A stretch of DNA of 34,012 nt from NCBI GenBank assembly GCA_028691595.1, contig JAQUZA010000003.1:1-34012 (forward strand), read 5' to 3'. The position numbers and the translations under genes are program-made. The notes below the pieces were generated by a model. It had not been told where the DNA came from. It did not search any database and saw nothing but the letters and a program-made list of their open reading frames with translations. Positions 1 through 8,130 of this stretch are shown here, one piece after another (the stretch's first letter is position 1; every line of letters starts with the position of its first letter). Source of the DNA: Candidatus Rifleibacteriota bacterium (GTDB taxonomy: Bacteria; Muiribacteriota; Ozemobacteria; Ozemobacterales; Ozemobacteraceae).

Positions 1-931
1 CTCTGATTTTGCATTTAACTGACACGGTGCCGGCTGATACCGGTATCATGGTCAGAGTATAGGCAATCGAGCCTTTGAGTGCATCGTTCACATTGCTGTC
101 GGTGTAGGTTGCTACGACTTTGCCGGCTGCTTCAGCCCAGACAATAATATCTCGCTGCTGGGATTCAAGAATATAGCCCGGCAGATTGCGCAGCGTTCCG
201 GTGATGTTAAGGGTCATGGGTTGAACCTTAATAACACCAAGATCTTTTGGCGAGGCACCAATAGAAATCGCTGTGCTGTTGCCGTCTGAACCTGCGGTAT
301 TGTATTCGGTATAGTTCGGGCAGGAAATGGTGTAGTGATGGTCGCCACCTTCAAGTCCTGTCCAGCCAATATCTCTGAAGTCTTCAGCCGTTTCAAACAG
401 CTTGGTGCGCCTCTGGTTGTAAGGCGTTGTCTGTGTAAGGGTGAAATTACGCAGAGGCCGGCCGGTTATGGCATCGATGGGGTAGCCCTTCAAGGTGCCT
501 TTTACGAGATCAGCGTTTTTCTGCATCTTTATGACCGGTGCCGAAACCGTTTCGCCGTTGGCAACATTGACTGCTGCGGCTGGTATATTAGTTGTATCGC
601 TGCCGGTTGCCTGGCTTGAAACAAGTGAATAACCATACTTTTCGACGAAAAGATTCCAGGTTCCCTTGGTAAGGTCAGTCATTACAAAAGAGCCATCGCC
701 GGCGGTGTAGACCGACCTGTTCTCATGCGCACCCGTTGCTGTGGTGCCGTCACCTCTGATGAGAACTTCGGCAATCGGCTGATTGTTAGTCGAGTTCAGC
801 ACATAACCCGTAATTGTTCCGCCCTGAATGCCAAGTGAGCCTTTTTCGCAGCCCGTAAAAATAATACTGGCCAGCGTCAGGACGAAAAGCAGTAGCCAGC
901 GTCCTTTTGCAGTGGTCTGATGTTTAACCAT
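1..931 (-). CDS. Lipoprotein with carboxypeptidase-regulatory-like repeats (3' end outside window)
   Basis: The frame is open from ATG at 931 to the window edge (310 codons, no stop), so the C-terminus is missing. A GGAGGC ribosome site sits just upstream of 931; an in-frame ATG at 943 is less well placed. The N-terminus is a lipoprotein signal: basic residues, a hydrophobic core, then a lipobox ending TGCEKGSLG, so the protein should be lipid-anchored outside the cytoplasm. The next roughly 70 residues (GGTITGYVLNSTNNQPIAEV, then a GSFVMTDLTKGTW stretch) match the carboxypeptidase-regulatory-like/CnaB beta-sandwich pattern. Later segments look like further beta-sandwich domains. It is a paralogue of the two plus-strand lipoproteins that begin at 1546 and 2832. 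The function is unknown; a surface structural or binding role is inference. Confidence 0.8.
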   Translation of the reverse strand, partial: MVKHQTTAKGRWLLLFVLTLASIIFTGCEKGSLGIQGGTITGYVLNSTNNQPIAEVLIRGDGTTATGAHENRSVYTAGDGSFVMTDLTKGTWNLFVEKYGYSLVSSQATGSDTTNIPAAAVNVANGETVSAPVIKMQKNADLVKGTLKGYPIDAITGRPLRNFTLTQTTPYNQRRTKLFETAEDFRDIGWTGLEGGDHHYTISCPNYTEYNTAGSDGNSTAISIGASPKDLGVIKVQPMTLNITGTLRNLPGYILESQQRDIIVWAEAAGKVVATYTDSNVNDALKGSIAYTLTMIPVSAGTVSVKCKIR

Positions 932-1050
932 GGTTGCCTCCATGAAAGTGTAGAAAATATCTCAGCATGTCTATCGGCAATTGAACTGACAACTTGAATA
1001 GTTTTTTTTATTTTTTACCAGATATTTGAGTTCCCTGTCGTCCCGCGTAA
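932..1050. other. Leader region of the minus-strand lipoprotein
   Basis: This AT-rich stretch lies between the minus-strand lipoprotein and the mobile element. It must hold the minus-strand promoter, but no good hexamer pair is visible: TTGCCG (980-975) and TTGTCA are possible -35 boxes without a convincing -10 at the right distance. Bases 1030-1050 are one half of a REP-like palindrome interrupted by the element at 1051-1245. Confidence 0.4.
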
Positions 1051-1245
1051 AGGCTTGTCGATTTATTTTCCAATGATTTAAGGATTACTAAATAATGTTC
1101 TCCGGTTCGACGGCGCAGCTATCAGCCGGGAGTCGCTTACCGCCCTCCTGGCGCAATAATCCCGTTTTCTATCTGCACCTGGTAATGGTTTAAAACTGGT
1201 TTCTATTAAAATTAACGCCAAATTCCTTATTAAATCGACAGACCC
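1051..1245. mobile_element. MITE-like element, copy 1 (195 bp)
   Basis: This non-coding element is repeated at 21649-21877. Its ends are inverted repeats: 1051-1067 matches the reverse complement of 1229-1245 at 13 of 17 positions. It is flanked by the direct repeat GTAA (1047-1050 and 1246-1249), as expected for a 4-bp target duplication. An internal block at 1075-1130 is identical to the second copy except for one base in 56, and the right part (from about 1158) is also closely conserved. The middle differs: this copy is 34 bp shorter. It has no reading frame of note, so it would need a transposase supplied elsewhere. A structured RNA or regulatory repeat is an alternative reading of the conserved core. 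Confidence 0.75.
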
Positions 1246-1545
1246 GTAAGCGTGAATCTAGTTTTTGCCTGCTTAAGTGTTTGTTTGTGCAGCAGGAGCT
1301 GCAGCGCATGGTCTGGTTACTTAGAGGGTTAGAGATTGGTCGTGCCATTTCCCTGCGCCTGGTCTTGTAATGGTTATGCCAAAATCATCGGGGCGCTTTT
1401 CATGGTGCGATGATCAAAAGAGAGGGTCTGAGCTGATTTTTGTTTCCGGCAAATAAAACTTACAGATTCTGGTTAATTTTTTGTGCGGATGCGCCGATTA
1501 GGTAGTGAAGCCGACTCTTTTAAGAATCTTGCTGGAGGCGTAATT
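1246..1545. other. Intergenic leader upstream of the plus-strand lipoprotein pair
   Basis: There is no gene here. The right half of a REP-like palindrome is at 1246-1261. A possible hairpin has arms 1384-1390 and 1408-1414 (ATCATCG/CGATGAT). No convincing sigma-70 promoter or known riboswitch pattern was found. A strong ribosome site GGAGG (1534-1538) serves the ATG at 1546. Confidence 0.4.
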
Positions 1546-2781
1546 ATGAATAGAGAAAGGCGGAACCCGGTAAATATCGGGATTCTGACGGCACTTTTTC
1601 TTGTGCTGCTGGGCAGCCTTGTTGGGTGCGAAAATGGGACCCTTGGATTGAAGGGTGGTAGCATTTCGGGAACAGTACTGGACAGCCGGACGCTGACTGG
1701 TATTGCTGCCGTCAATATCACAGCAGTTTCAGGGGACGATGAGGATAAAGCCTCGAAGTTTACCAGCTCAGATTCAAATGGCAACTACCATTTTTCGAGC
1801 ATGCGCGCTGACGAATGGACACTGACCTTTGACAAGGTTGGTTATACACCAATAGACAGCACTGCTTCGACGGCTGTTCAGGTTGTTGTGGTCAACAATG
1901 AAAACAGCCAGGTTCCACAGGTGCGGATGGTTCAGAACTTCATCAATCAGTATGTAACCATCAGGGGAACACTCAAGGATGCCACTAATGGCAGCGTCAT
2001 TACCTATGGCAACTGTCAGTTTCTGTTTGGTCAGGAATCCTTCAGTAACCGATTGCCCGGCGAGTTCACCACCGGGTTCAGAATTCCCGCATCAACATCA
2101 CCGCTGAATATCGTTATCACCGTAGCCGGTTATCTGACCGCGACTGTGCCTTTGACCGATGCAGTTACCGATCGTGATCTGGGAAGCATAAGCCTGCAGC
2201 CTGAAACCTACAAGGTCGTCGGTCGCTGGACCGATGTGCCAGGCTGGGTTTTTAAAGAAAAGGCTCCTGCAACGATTATTGCCCGCTCAGGCAGCAAAAT
2301 TGTGGCAATGGCCTCATCGACTCTTGATATGCAGCAGTTCGAACTCACCGGTATTCCGAAGGGTCTGTCAGTGACTATCGATGCTGAAATAAAGGGTTAT
2401 CGCATGAATTCGCCAATCTCGATCTACCCCAATGGCGACTTCCAGGGGACCATTTATCAGACTTTCTCGCTGAAGAATAATTTTTCTGCAATTATGCGTG
2501 AAGTCAGGGTTGTTTACAGCAACTCTGCTATTGGTACCAATGACCGTGTCGGTGCCTACTGTGAAGAAACCGGAACACGCTGGCCCGAGACAATTCTTAC
2601 CAATCCGACCGGAACTTCTCTGGGAACTCCAGAAATCGTCGACCTTGGGACGCAGTACATGCCAACCGGTTATACATTCACTTTTGTTGGCTATATTGTC
2701 GAGAATGCCGCATCCAAGGGAACCGTATCGAAATTCATTAACGATGATGGCGCTGAAGCCCAGATCGTATCAATACCGTGA
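1546..2781 (+). CDS. Lipoprotein with carboxypeptidase-regulatory-like domain
   Basis: The gene encodes 411 residues from ATG 1546, chosen because GGAGG lies 7 bases upstream and a lipoprotein signal follows directly; the frame is open upstream to 1483 but without a signal sequence. The hydrophobic segment ends in the lipobox LVGCENGTLG. After it, GGSISGTVLDSRTLTGIAAV and a GNYHFSSMRADEWTLTF stretch form a typical carboxypeptidase-regulatory-like beta-sandwich (about residues 35-115). Two to three further beta-rich segments follow with no motif I recognise. It is paralogous to its neighbours on both sides and probably co-transcribed with the next lipoprotein, whose alternative GTG start overlaps its stop. 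Its specific role is unknown. Confidence 0.85.
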   Translation: MNRERRNPVNIGILTALFLVLLGSLVGCENGTLGLKGGSISGTVLDSRTLTGIAAVNITAVSGDDEDKASKFTSSDSNGNYHFSSMRADEWTLTFDKVGYTPIDSTASTAVQVVVVNNENSQVPQVRMVQNFINQYVTIRGTLKDATNGSVITYGNCQFLFGQESFSNRLPGEFTTGFRIPASTSPLNIVITVAGYLTATVPLTDAVTDRDLGSISLQPETYKVVGRWTDVPGWVFKEKAPATIIARSGSKIVAMASSTLDMQQFELTGIPKGLSVTIDAEIKGYRMNSPISIYPNGDFQGTIYQTFSLKNNFSAIMREVRVVYSNSAIGTNDRVGAYCEETGTRWPETILTNPTGTSLGTPEIVDLGTQYMPTGYTFTFVGYIVENAASKGTVSKFINDDGAEAQIVSIP

Positions 2782-2831
2782 GGTCAAATATGCATAAACA
2801 GTCTTCTCATTCAGCCGGGAGGTTTAATATT

Positions 2832-4331
2832 ATGAATCTGAGATTCCTGGGCGGCTGGTTTCTGGCAATTGCCGGTATCAGCATTCTTCTGACAATGGGG
2901 TGCGAGAAGGGCGCTCTTGGGGTGAAACCGGCAACGGTTGTCGGCCAGATTGTCGACAAGGATAATCCTTCAATTCCTGTCGCCAACGCGGTAGTTCGCA
3001 TGATTTCAAAAGAAGCGGTCGGCTCTTCTGAACTCATTCAGGGCAACAACTTTGTATCTGCGGTAACAGGCGCAGACGGCAAATTTACCTTCGAAAGCGT
3101 TCAGGCTGACAACGTGGTATTTGAATATTCAGCCCCGGGCTATGCCAGCATGCTCTACCCGAAAAGTGGCAAAGGCGATGCTGAAGAGGGCGCTACTGCC
3201 GAAATAGAGTTCGTAAGCATTCGCAGCGGTGCCTTCGTTGATTTGCGCATGCTGCCTTTGCAGAAAATATCTAACCCTCTGCCTGCTGAAGTGAATGTAA
3301 AGCTGGATCTTGTTGACAGTGCAACCAAGCAGCCGATTGACAAGAACTACGACAATAGTGAAGCACTTAAATTCACTATCAGCTTCAATGGTATTGCCTT
3401 CACCAAGAGCGCTCAGATGTGGCGCGATGAGGGGGTTAAAATATCGGCCGCCAGTGCAGTTAAGACTGTTATTCGCAATGAACCGGTCGGCAGCGGCGCA
3501 CCTGTTTACGAAACCCGTGATGATGTCTCAATAGATGGCAGCGGTGACGTGTTTCAGCGCATCGAAATGACTCCGGTAACCTACCAGCTGTCACTGCGCT
3601 GTTTGAATGTTCCTGACTATATTGTCGGGTCACAGGCTGTGGTTAACCTGTTTGCCGAAATTCCGGCCTATGATTTCCGCCCGGCTCAGATTATCCAAAG
3701 TGCTGTTATGCAGGCTTATGGTGATCTGTATGTTCTCGAATTGCCCGGCATCGTTCTTCAGAGCGCCCTTGGCGTGCACCTGCGCATTCAGACCCGTGGT
3801 TACCTCGATGAAATCGTGCATATCACCAGCAGCAACCTTAAAGAGGGCTCTCAGGGGAATTACCGCCTCGACATCGACTTTTTGCACAGCAACAACACCA
3901 TCGTCGGTGGGCAGCCCACCCCGGTTACCTATGACCCGGCTGACCCGACAAAGAGCGTAGTTGGTCTCTATGACAACATTAAACGCCGTGATGTCGCAAT
4001 CTATGTTACCAATCTCAATCCTAATGATATTGTTTCGATGGCTATCAGTCTGCCGCATACTGGTGTGAATTACGATCTGCCGTATCCGCTCAACCCAACT
4101 TCCGCCGGGCAGTCAACCGGTGGTGAACCGGTTGTGGTTACCTTCAGAGACGTGGCAGTGGGCTTCTATATGTCATACTCGCTTGCGGTGACAAGAGGAA
4201 CCGAGTCTTTCAGCGTTGCCAAGACAAATCTGATGATCAACCCGGAAAACGAACCAACACCCAGCACCCTGGTGTTTGCAGTCAACTGGAAGGTTGAATA
4301 CGACAAGATACTTGCTAAACCAGCTGAATAA
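2832..4331 (+). CDS. Lipoprotein with carboxypeptidase-regulatory-like domain
   Basis: From ATG 2832 the protein has 499 residues and begins with a compact lipoprotein signal (MNLRFLGGWFLAIAG) ending in TMGCEKGALG. The start is supported by GGGAGG at 2817-2822. Alternatives are ATG 2790 and GTG 2778; the latter overlaps the stop of the preceding gene by four bases and would allow translational coupling. Residues from about 30 (TVVGQIVDKDNPSIPVANAV, then GADGKFTFESV) form a carboxypeptidase-regulatory-like sandwich; the remainder is beta-rich and unassigned. It shares the post-lipobox sequence with the two upstream paralogues and is followed by a strong terminator. Confidence 0.85.
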   Translation: MNLRFLGGWFLAIAGISILLTMGCEKGALGVKPATVVGQIVDKDNPSIPVANAVVRMISKEAVGSSELIQGNNFVSAVTGADGKFTFESVQADNVVFEYSAPGYASMLYPKSGKGDAEEGATAEIEFVSIRSGAFVDLRMLPLQKISNPLPAEVNVKLDLVDSATKQPIDKNYDNSEALKFTISFNGIAFTKSAQMWRDEGVKISAASAVKTVIRNEPVGSGAPVYETRDDVSIDGSGDVFQRIEMTPVTYQLSLRCLNVPDYIVGSQAVVNLFAEIPAYDFRPAQIIQSAVMQAYGDLYVLELPGIVLQSALGVHLRIQTRGYLDEIVHITSSNLKEGSQGNYRLDIDFLHSNNTIVGGQPTPVTYDPADPTKSVVGLYDNIKRRDVAIYVTNLNPNDIVSMAISLPHTGVNYDLPYPLNPTSAGQSTGGEPVVVTFRDVAVGFYMSYSLAVTRGTESFSVAKTNLMINPENEPTPSTLVFAVNWKVEYDKILAKPAE

Positions 4332-4344
4332 AGTATTGTAGCAA

Positions 4345-4376
4345 AAAAGGGCCGGCGATAACTCGCCGGCCCTTTT
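4345..4376. terminator. Bidirectional intrinsic terminator
   Basis: A perfect 14-bp inverted repeat (AAAAGGGCCGGCGA, arms 4345-4358 and 4363-4376) with a TAAC loop has A and T tracts on both sides. It lies between the convergent lipoprotein gene and deoB, so it can end both transcripts, including the BMC operon. Confidence 0.9.
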
Positions 4377-4400
4377 CATTTTAGCTTAATCAAGCAAACT

Positions 4401-5546
4401 TCAGATTACTGATTTGCCGTTATGATATGGTACTTTAAGATGTGCGGCGATGGTGGCGGCTACATCCCAGAAGCCCTGACGAATGCCGAGGTCGAGACCA
4501 GATCTGCCATGCTGATAAACAAGCAGGGGAACTGCCTCGCGGGTGTGATCTGAGCCTTTGTAGGTCGGATCACAGCCATGGTCGGCGGTGATCAGCAGCA
4601 GGTCGTCATTTTTCATCAGTTTGACAAAATCGCCGAGCCAGACATCGAAGTCTTCAAGAGCTTTTTTATAACCGGCGACATCGCGGCGATGACCATATTT
4701 CATATCAGTATCGACAAGGTTGGTAAAAATAAGGCCATTCTCTATTTTGCTCAGAGATTCAACGGTGCGCTGCATGCCATCATCGTTGCTTTTGGTCGTA
4801 ACATGCGGTTCAACACCCTGGCCGGCAAAGATGTCATAGATCTTGCCAATGCCGTAGGTTGCAATGCCCTTGGCCTTGAGAACGTCGAGAAGGGTTTCGG
4901 TGGGCGTAAGGCTGAAGTCATGTCGGTTTGAAGTTCTGGTATAACTGCCCGAACTGCCGGTGAACGGGCGGGCGATTACACGGGCTGCTCCAAGTTCTGG
5001 TGGTTGCAGCATGTCTCTGGCAATCTGGCAGATGCGATAAAGTTCTTCAAGCGGAATGACGCTTTCGTGAGCCGCAATCTGAAAAACTGAGTCGGCCGAA
5101 GTGTAAACGATCGGTTTGCCGGTTTTAACGTGCTCATCACCGAGCTTTTCTATTATTTCGGTGCCTGAAGCCGGGTAATTGCCCAGTGTCTGGCGACCGA
5201 TCGCCTTTTCGAACTGCTCGATAAAGTCTTTCGGAAAGCCTTCTGGAAAAACAGGAAAGGCGAATTCAAGCCTGGCTCCCATCATTTCCCAGTGACCGGT
5301 GGTCGTGTCTTTGCCTGGCGAAAGTTCATACATTTTGCCGTAAGAACCAGTTGGGGTTTTTTCGGGTGGGACTCCGGTTATTTCGGCAATATTGCCAAGA
5401 CCCATCTTCTGCATGTTGGGTACGTTCAGCCCACCTGCAACCTTGGCAAGGTTCGGTATGGTGGCGGCCCCGACATCACCATATTCTTTCTGATCAGGCA
5501 TTGGCCCGATTCCGGCGCTGTCTAATACTATACAAATTGCTCGCAT
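4401..5546 (-). CDS. deoB: Phosphopentomutase
   Basis: DeoB interconverts (deoxy)ribose 1-phosphate and 5-phosphate in the cytoplasm, linking nucleoside breakdown to pentose phosphates. The 381-residue protein has the family's usual length and alkaline-phosphatase-type metal motifs: DSAGIG at residues 9-14, the DTTTGHWE phosphate-site segment, [11 protein letters not shown], and the C-terminal ADHGCDP and SDHTRE. It is the last gene of the BMC operon, 167 bases after rpiB, and may also have its own promoter near 5622. In this setting it would feed deoxyribose 5-phosphate or ribose 5-phosphate to the compartment. There is no N-terminal extension of the encapsulation-peptide kind, so it may work outside the shell. 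Confidence 0.95.
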   Translation of the reverse strand: MRAICIVLDSAGIGPMPDQKEYGDVGAATIPNLAKVAGGLNVPNMQKMGLGNIAEITGVPPEKTPTGSYGKMYELSPGKDTTTGHWEMMGARLEFAFPVFPEGFPKDFIEQFEKAIGRQTLGNYPASGTEIIEKLGDEHVKTGKPIVYTSADSVFQIAAHESVIPLEELYRICQIARDMLQPPELGAARVIARPFTGSSGSYTRTSNRHDFSLTPTETLLDVLKAKGIATYGIGKIYDIFAGQGVEPHVTTKSNDDGMQRTVESLSKIENGLIFTNLVDTDMKYGHRRDVAGYKKALEDFDVWLGDFVKLMKNDDLLLITADHGCDPTYKGSDHTREAVPLLVYQHGRSGLDLGIRQGFWDVAATIAAHLKVPYHNGKSVI

Positions 5547-5621
5547 TATTTTTAATTCCTTATGAGTTAATTTTCTGCAGCAGAAGGCTGCGGGCTTTAA
5601 GAAGCCATTTTAATCTCATAC

Positions 5622-5627
5622 ATTATA
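5622..5627 (-). promoter_or_regulatory. Possible internal promoter (-10) for deoB
   Basis: The minus strand has a perfect TATAAT at 5627-5622 in the unusually long gap between rpiB and deoB. The best -35 (TTGTCG) is 20 bases upstream, which is too far, so the promoter is uncertain. Confidence 0.35.
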
Positions 5628-5713
5628 ACACAATACGATCTCGATTACGACAACCGCCCCGCTTCGCAGTGGCCGGGCAGGGCTGAGAACGATGAGGATT
5701 GGGGTTATGCCGA

Positions 5714-6169
5714 TCAGGCTTTGGTTCTGAGATCTTCGAGCCGCATGATTTTTTCGACGCGGGCGGCGTGTCGACCCGGTGCTGGTTCTGTGTTGAGCCA
5801 GAGATCGACGATCTGTTTCATCAGACCGGTGCCGATTACCATGCTGCCAAGGGTTAAAACGTTGGCATGATTGTGTTCTCTGCTGTTACGCGCGGTATAA
5901 AGATCGTTGCAGCAGGCGGCTCTGACTCCGGGCACCTTGTTGGCAGCCATGCATGAGCCAATTCCGGCACCATCGACGATGATTCCGAGGGTGTGGGGGT
6001 TCTGTGACACAGACCAGGCGACGAGAAAAGCGATGTCGGGGTAATCGACAGCGTTATCAGAGTAAGTGCCCACATCTTCGACCACAAAATTTTTGCTCTG
6101 CAGGTGTTTTTTAAGTTCTTCTTTGAGCGGAAAACCGCCATGATCAGCGCCGATTACTATTTTTGGCAT
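5714..6169 (-). CDS. rpiB: RpiB/LacAB-family sugar-phosphate isomerase
   Basis: The family interconverts ribose 5-phosphate and ribulose 5-phosphate or related sugar phosphates. The 151 residues show the family signature: GADHGGFPLKEEL at 7-19, AANKVPGVRAA from 75, and YTARNSREHNHANVLTLG. The enterobacterial catalytic cysteine (Cys66, in CGTG) is replaced here by Asp66 (VDGAGIG), with Cys73 nearby. The substrate or chemistry may therefore differ from classical RpiB. Its ATG overlaps the pduT stop by one base (TGATG), implying translational coupling inside the BMC operon. Such isomerases are a hallmark of sugar-phosphate-utilising BMC loci. Confidence 0.9.
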   Translation of the reverse strand: MPKIVIGADHGGFPLKEELKKHLQSKNFVVEDVGTYSDNAVDYPDIAFLVAWSVSQNPHTLGIIVDGAGIGSCMAANKVPGVRAACCNDLYTARNSREHNHANVLTLGSMVIGTGLMKQIVDLWLNTEPAPGRHAARVEKIMRLEDLRTKA

Positions 6170-6726
6170 CAGATGAACTCCTGGAACAATTCTGGCCTTG
6201 GCCTTGGTATTACGACATAATTCACTACCAGACCCTTTTCTTCGAGCGAACTGAGGCCGGCAGCAACTGCGGCCTCAACCGCTGCCACATCGCCGGTCAT
6301 TGTATAGAAGGCTTTGCCACCGATGGCCATGGCAATTCTGAGCTCACAAAGGGTAACATCGGCAGCTTTAACAGAGGCATCGGCGGCCAGAATCGTCGAA
6401 ACGATGTCGAAGGTTTCGACTACGCCAAGGGCATCGGTTTTATCAACCATATTGGTCGCAGTCATGGCGGGGTAGATTTGTTCGTGCAGGTTCGGAATAA
6501 CCAGATCGTTAACCAGATAACCCTGCCCGACCTGAATACCGGCGGCAACACTCGCTTCAACCGCAGCTACATCGCCCCACACCAGGCAGATAAATTTGCC
6601 CGGGCAAACGGTTCTGGAGAGTAAAAGTTCTACTGATGCGGTTTTAAGCATGGTGTCGGTCACGAGGTATCCGACAGAAATGCTTGAAAGCTCGATCAAT
6701 CCTATGGCATTCCGGCTTATGTTCAT
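6169..6726 (-). CDS. pduT: BMC-T shell protein, PduT type
   Basis: This is a trimeric tandem-domain shell protein of the microcompartment. Its 185 residues contain two BMC domains (about 5-85 and 95-185), each with the GDVAAVEA(S/A)VAAG signature. It matches Salmonella PduT along its length, including the pore segment TVCPGKF with Cys41. The equivalent PduT cysteine holds a [4Fe-4S] cluster at the trimer axis. It is adjacent to pduS, its usual electron-transfer partner. It is the only BMC-T in the window. Confidence 0.93.
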   Translation of the reverse strand: MNISRNAIGLIELSSISVGYLVTDTMLKTASVELLLSRTVCPGKFICLVWGDVAAVEASVAAGIQVGQGYLVNDLVIPNLHEQIYPAMTATNMVDKTDALGVVETFDIVSTILAADASVKAADVTLCELRIAMAIGGKAFYTMTGDVAAVEAAVAAGLSSLEEKGLVVNYVVIPRPRPELFQEFI

Positions 6727-6736
6727 GGCTGTTCCC

Positions 6737-8050
6737 TTAATCTCCGGCGATTACAATGGCGCGGTCACTGACTGAAACAATTTTACCGCTGATGGATGCG
6801 TGCAGTTGTGCCCCAAGTTTGCCTTCCGGCACGGTTCCTATTTGTTGCCCGGCGCTGACGGTATCGCCGGTTTTGACCAGCGGGGTAACCGGCACGCCGA
6901 TATGCATTTTCAGTGGCAGCGTTACCTTCTTAAAACGTCTGCTGATATTGGTCAATGGTGCTTTATGGTTATAGTCAAGCAGCGCCAGTTTTTTGAGCAG
7001 TCTTTCGATGGTTACCCGGCGGGCCTGGCGCATCGGGTGAATTTGGGGTTCGCCTTTGAATGCAGCCAGTTTGACACCCTTGCCCAGGTGAAATTTCTTT
7101 GAAATCATACACATTTCGCGTGGCGGCAGGTCTTCTGGGCACGAAAAGAGTGAGCACAGGCCACATTCACTGCAGAAAACGGAATCAATGGCATAGTCAC
7201 TTTCGGCGTAGGGTGCCAGCTGGGCGGTGCGCATTGCTTTGTGTGGTCTGATCGGGTAGCCAAGCAGTGCTCGAGGGCAAAGCTCTGAGCAATCAGTGCA
7301 CTGGTCGCAGGCTGAGCGTGCGATGCGCGAATTCTTGCGGTCACCTGCGGTCATCTTGCGGATCAACACGTGATCTTCAGGCATGGCAATCAGGCCGCCA
7401 CAGGTTTTGCTGACAATATCAACGGCCGGGTCGGTGACCAGTTTCCCCATCATTGGGCCGCCATCAATTATTCGCAGGCCATCGATACTGTTAAGGCCGG
7501 CAAGAGCCAGAGCTTCGAGAACAGTGATGCCGATAGGGACTTCAACGGTGCAGGGGTGGGGGACCTTGCCGGTAATGGTAAGAAATTTGCTGATTACCGG
7601 GCGGTTTCGCCCGATATTGAGGAGGGTTTCGACATTCATGACCACGCAACCGATGTTCAGCGGAATCCCGCCGAAGGGGATCAGCCTGCCGGTTGCTTCA
7701 TATACAAGCTCGTATTCGTCGCCGGCGGGGTAAAAATCACCAAGTCGCAGTACCTGGATGCGTTCATCAGGTATGGTTTCTTCAAGGTAGCATATCAGTT
7801 CGTTATATTTCTTTTTGATGCCGATGTAACCTGTTTTGGCACCGGTAATATTTATGGCAGCAATCAGGCCTTTAAAAAAATCTGAGGTATGGTGCCTGAG
7901 AATCTCTTTGTCTTTGTGAAGCAGTGGTTCACACTCAGCGGCATTGACGATCAGTGCGTCAACATTGCGGGCTGCGAGCTTGACCTGAGTTGGAAAGCCG
8001 GCACCACCGCAACCTACCAGCCCAAGATGGGCGAAATTCTGTTCTGCCAT
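6737..8050 (-). CDS. pduS: RnfC-like flavin/iron-sulfur oxidoreductase, PduS type
   Basis: PduS proteins pass electrons from NADH through FMN and two [4Fe-4S] clusters. The 437-residue protein has a glycine-rich GLVGCGGAGFPT start, an Rnf-type nucleotide/FMN fold, and two cluster motifs: CDQCTDCSELCP (Cys 248, 251, 254, 258) and CSECGLCSLFSC (Cys 293, 296, 299, 304). A C-terminal barrel-sandwich domain (VKTGDTVSAGQQIG) follows. ATG 8050 is preferred because GAGG lies 7 bases upstream; the frame is open further up to 8086. In Pdu compartments PduS reduces cobalamin, but no B12 enzyme is encoded here. A role in electron export with PduT is more likely (inference). Confidence 0.92.
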   Translation of the reverse strand: MAEQNFAHLGLVGCGGAGFPTQVKLAARNVDALIVNAAECEPLLHKDKEILRHHTSDFFKGLIAAINITGAKTGYIGIKKKYNELICYLEETIPDERIQVLRLGDFYPAGDEYELVYEATGRLIPFGGIPLNIGCVVMNVETLLNIGRNRPVISKFLTITGKVPHPCTVEVPIGITVLEALALAGLNSIDGLRIIDGGPMMGKLVTDPAVDIVSKTCGGLIAMPEDHVLIRKMTAGDRKNSRIARSACDQCTDCSELCPRALLGYPIRPHKAMRTAQLAPYAESDYAIDSVFCSECGLCSLFSCPEDLPPREMCMISKKFHLGKGVKLAAFKGEPQIHPMRQARRVTIERLLKKLALLDYNHKAPLTNISRRFKKVTLPLKMHIGVPVTPLVKTGDTVSAGQQIGTVPEGKLGAQLHASISGKIVSVSDRAIVIAGD

Positions 8051-8083
8051 ATTTGCCTCGATTATCAGAGCCGGTGTCAGCAA

Positions 8084-8104
8084 CACCCGGGCACGCCCGG
8101 GGTG
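8084..8104 (-). other. GC-rich hairpin between pduP and pduS
   Basis: An inverted repeat (arms 8084-8091 and 8096-8104, one bulged G, CACG loop) is in the 80-base gap. It has no T tract, so it is unlikely to be a terminator; it may affect RNA stability or the ratio of the two products. Confidence 0.5.
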
Positions 8105-8130
8105 GGCTCACAAGCCAGCCAGGACAGTGA

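Noticed and set aside
965-980. A 14-base string (TTGCCGATAGACAT) shared by the regions upstream of the minus-strand lipoprotein and of the TPR gene at 24056
   Set aside because: A shared 14-mer is expected by chance a few times in a window this size, and the spacing to a -10 differs.
1102-1130. GGTTCGA in the mobile element, resembling a tRNA T-arm
   Set aside because: No acceptor, anticodon or D-arm can be built around it, and it recurs identically in the second element copy.
7370-7885. Long plus-strand open frame (171 codons) inside pduS
   Set aside because: It is antisense to a gene with clear Rnf-type motifs and has no ribosome site or recognisable domain.
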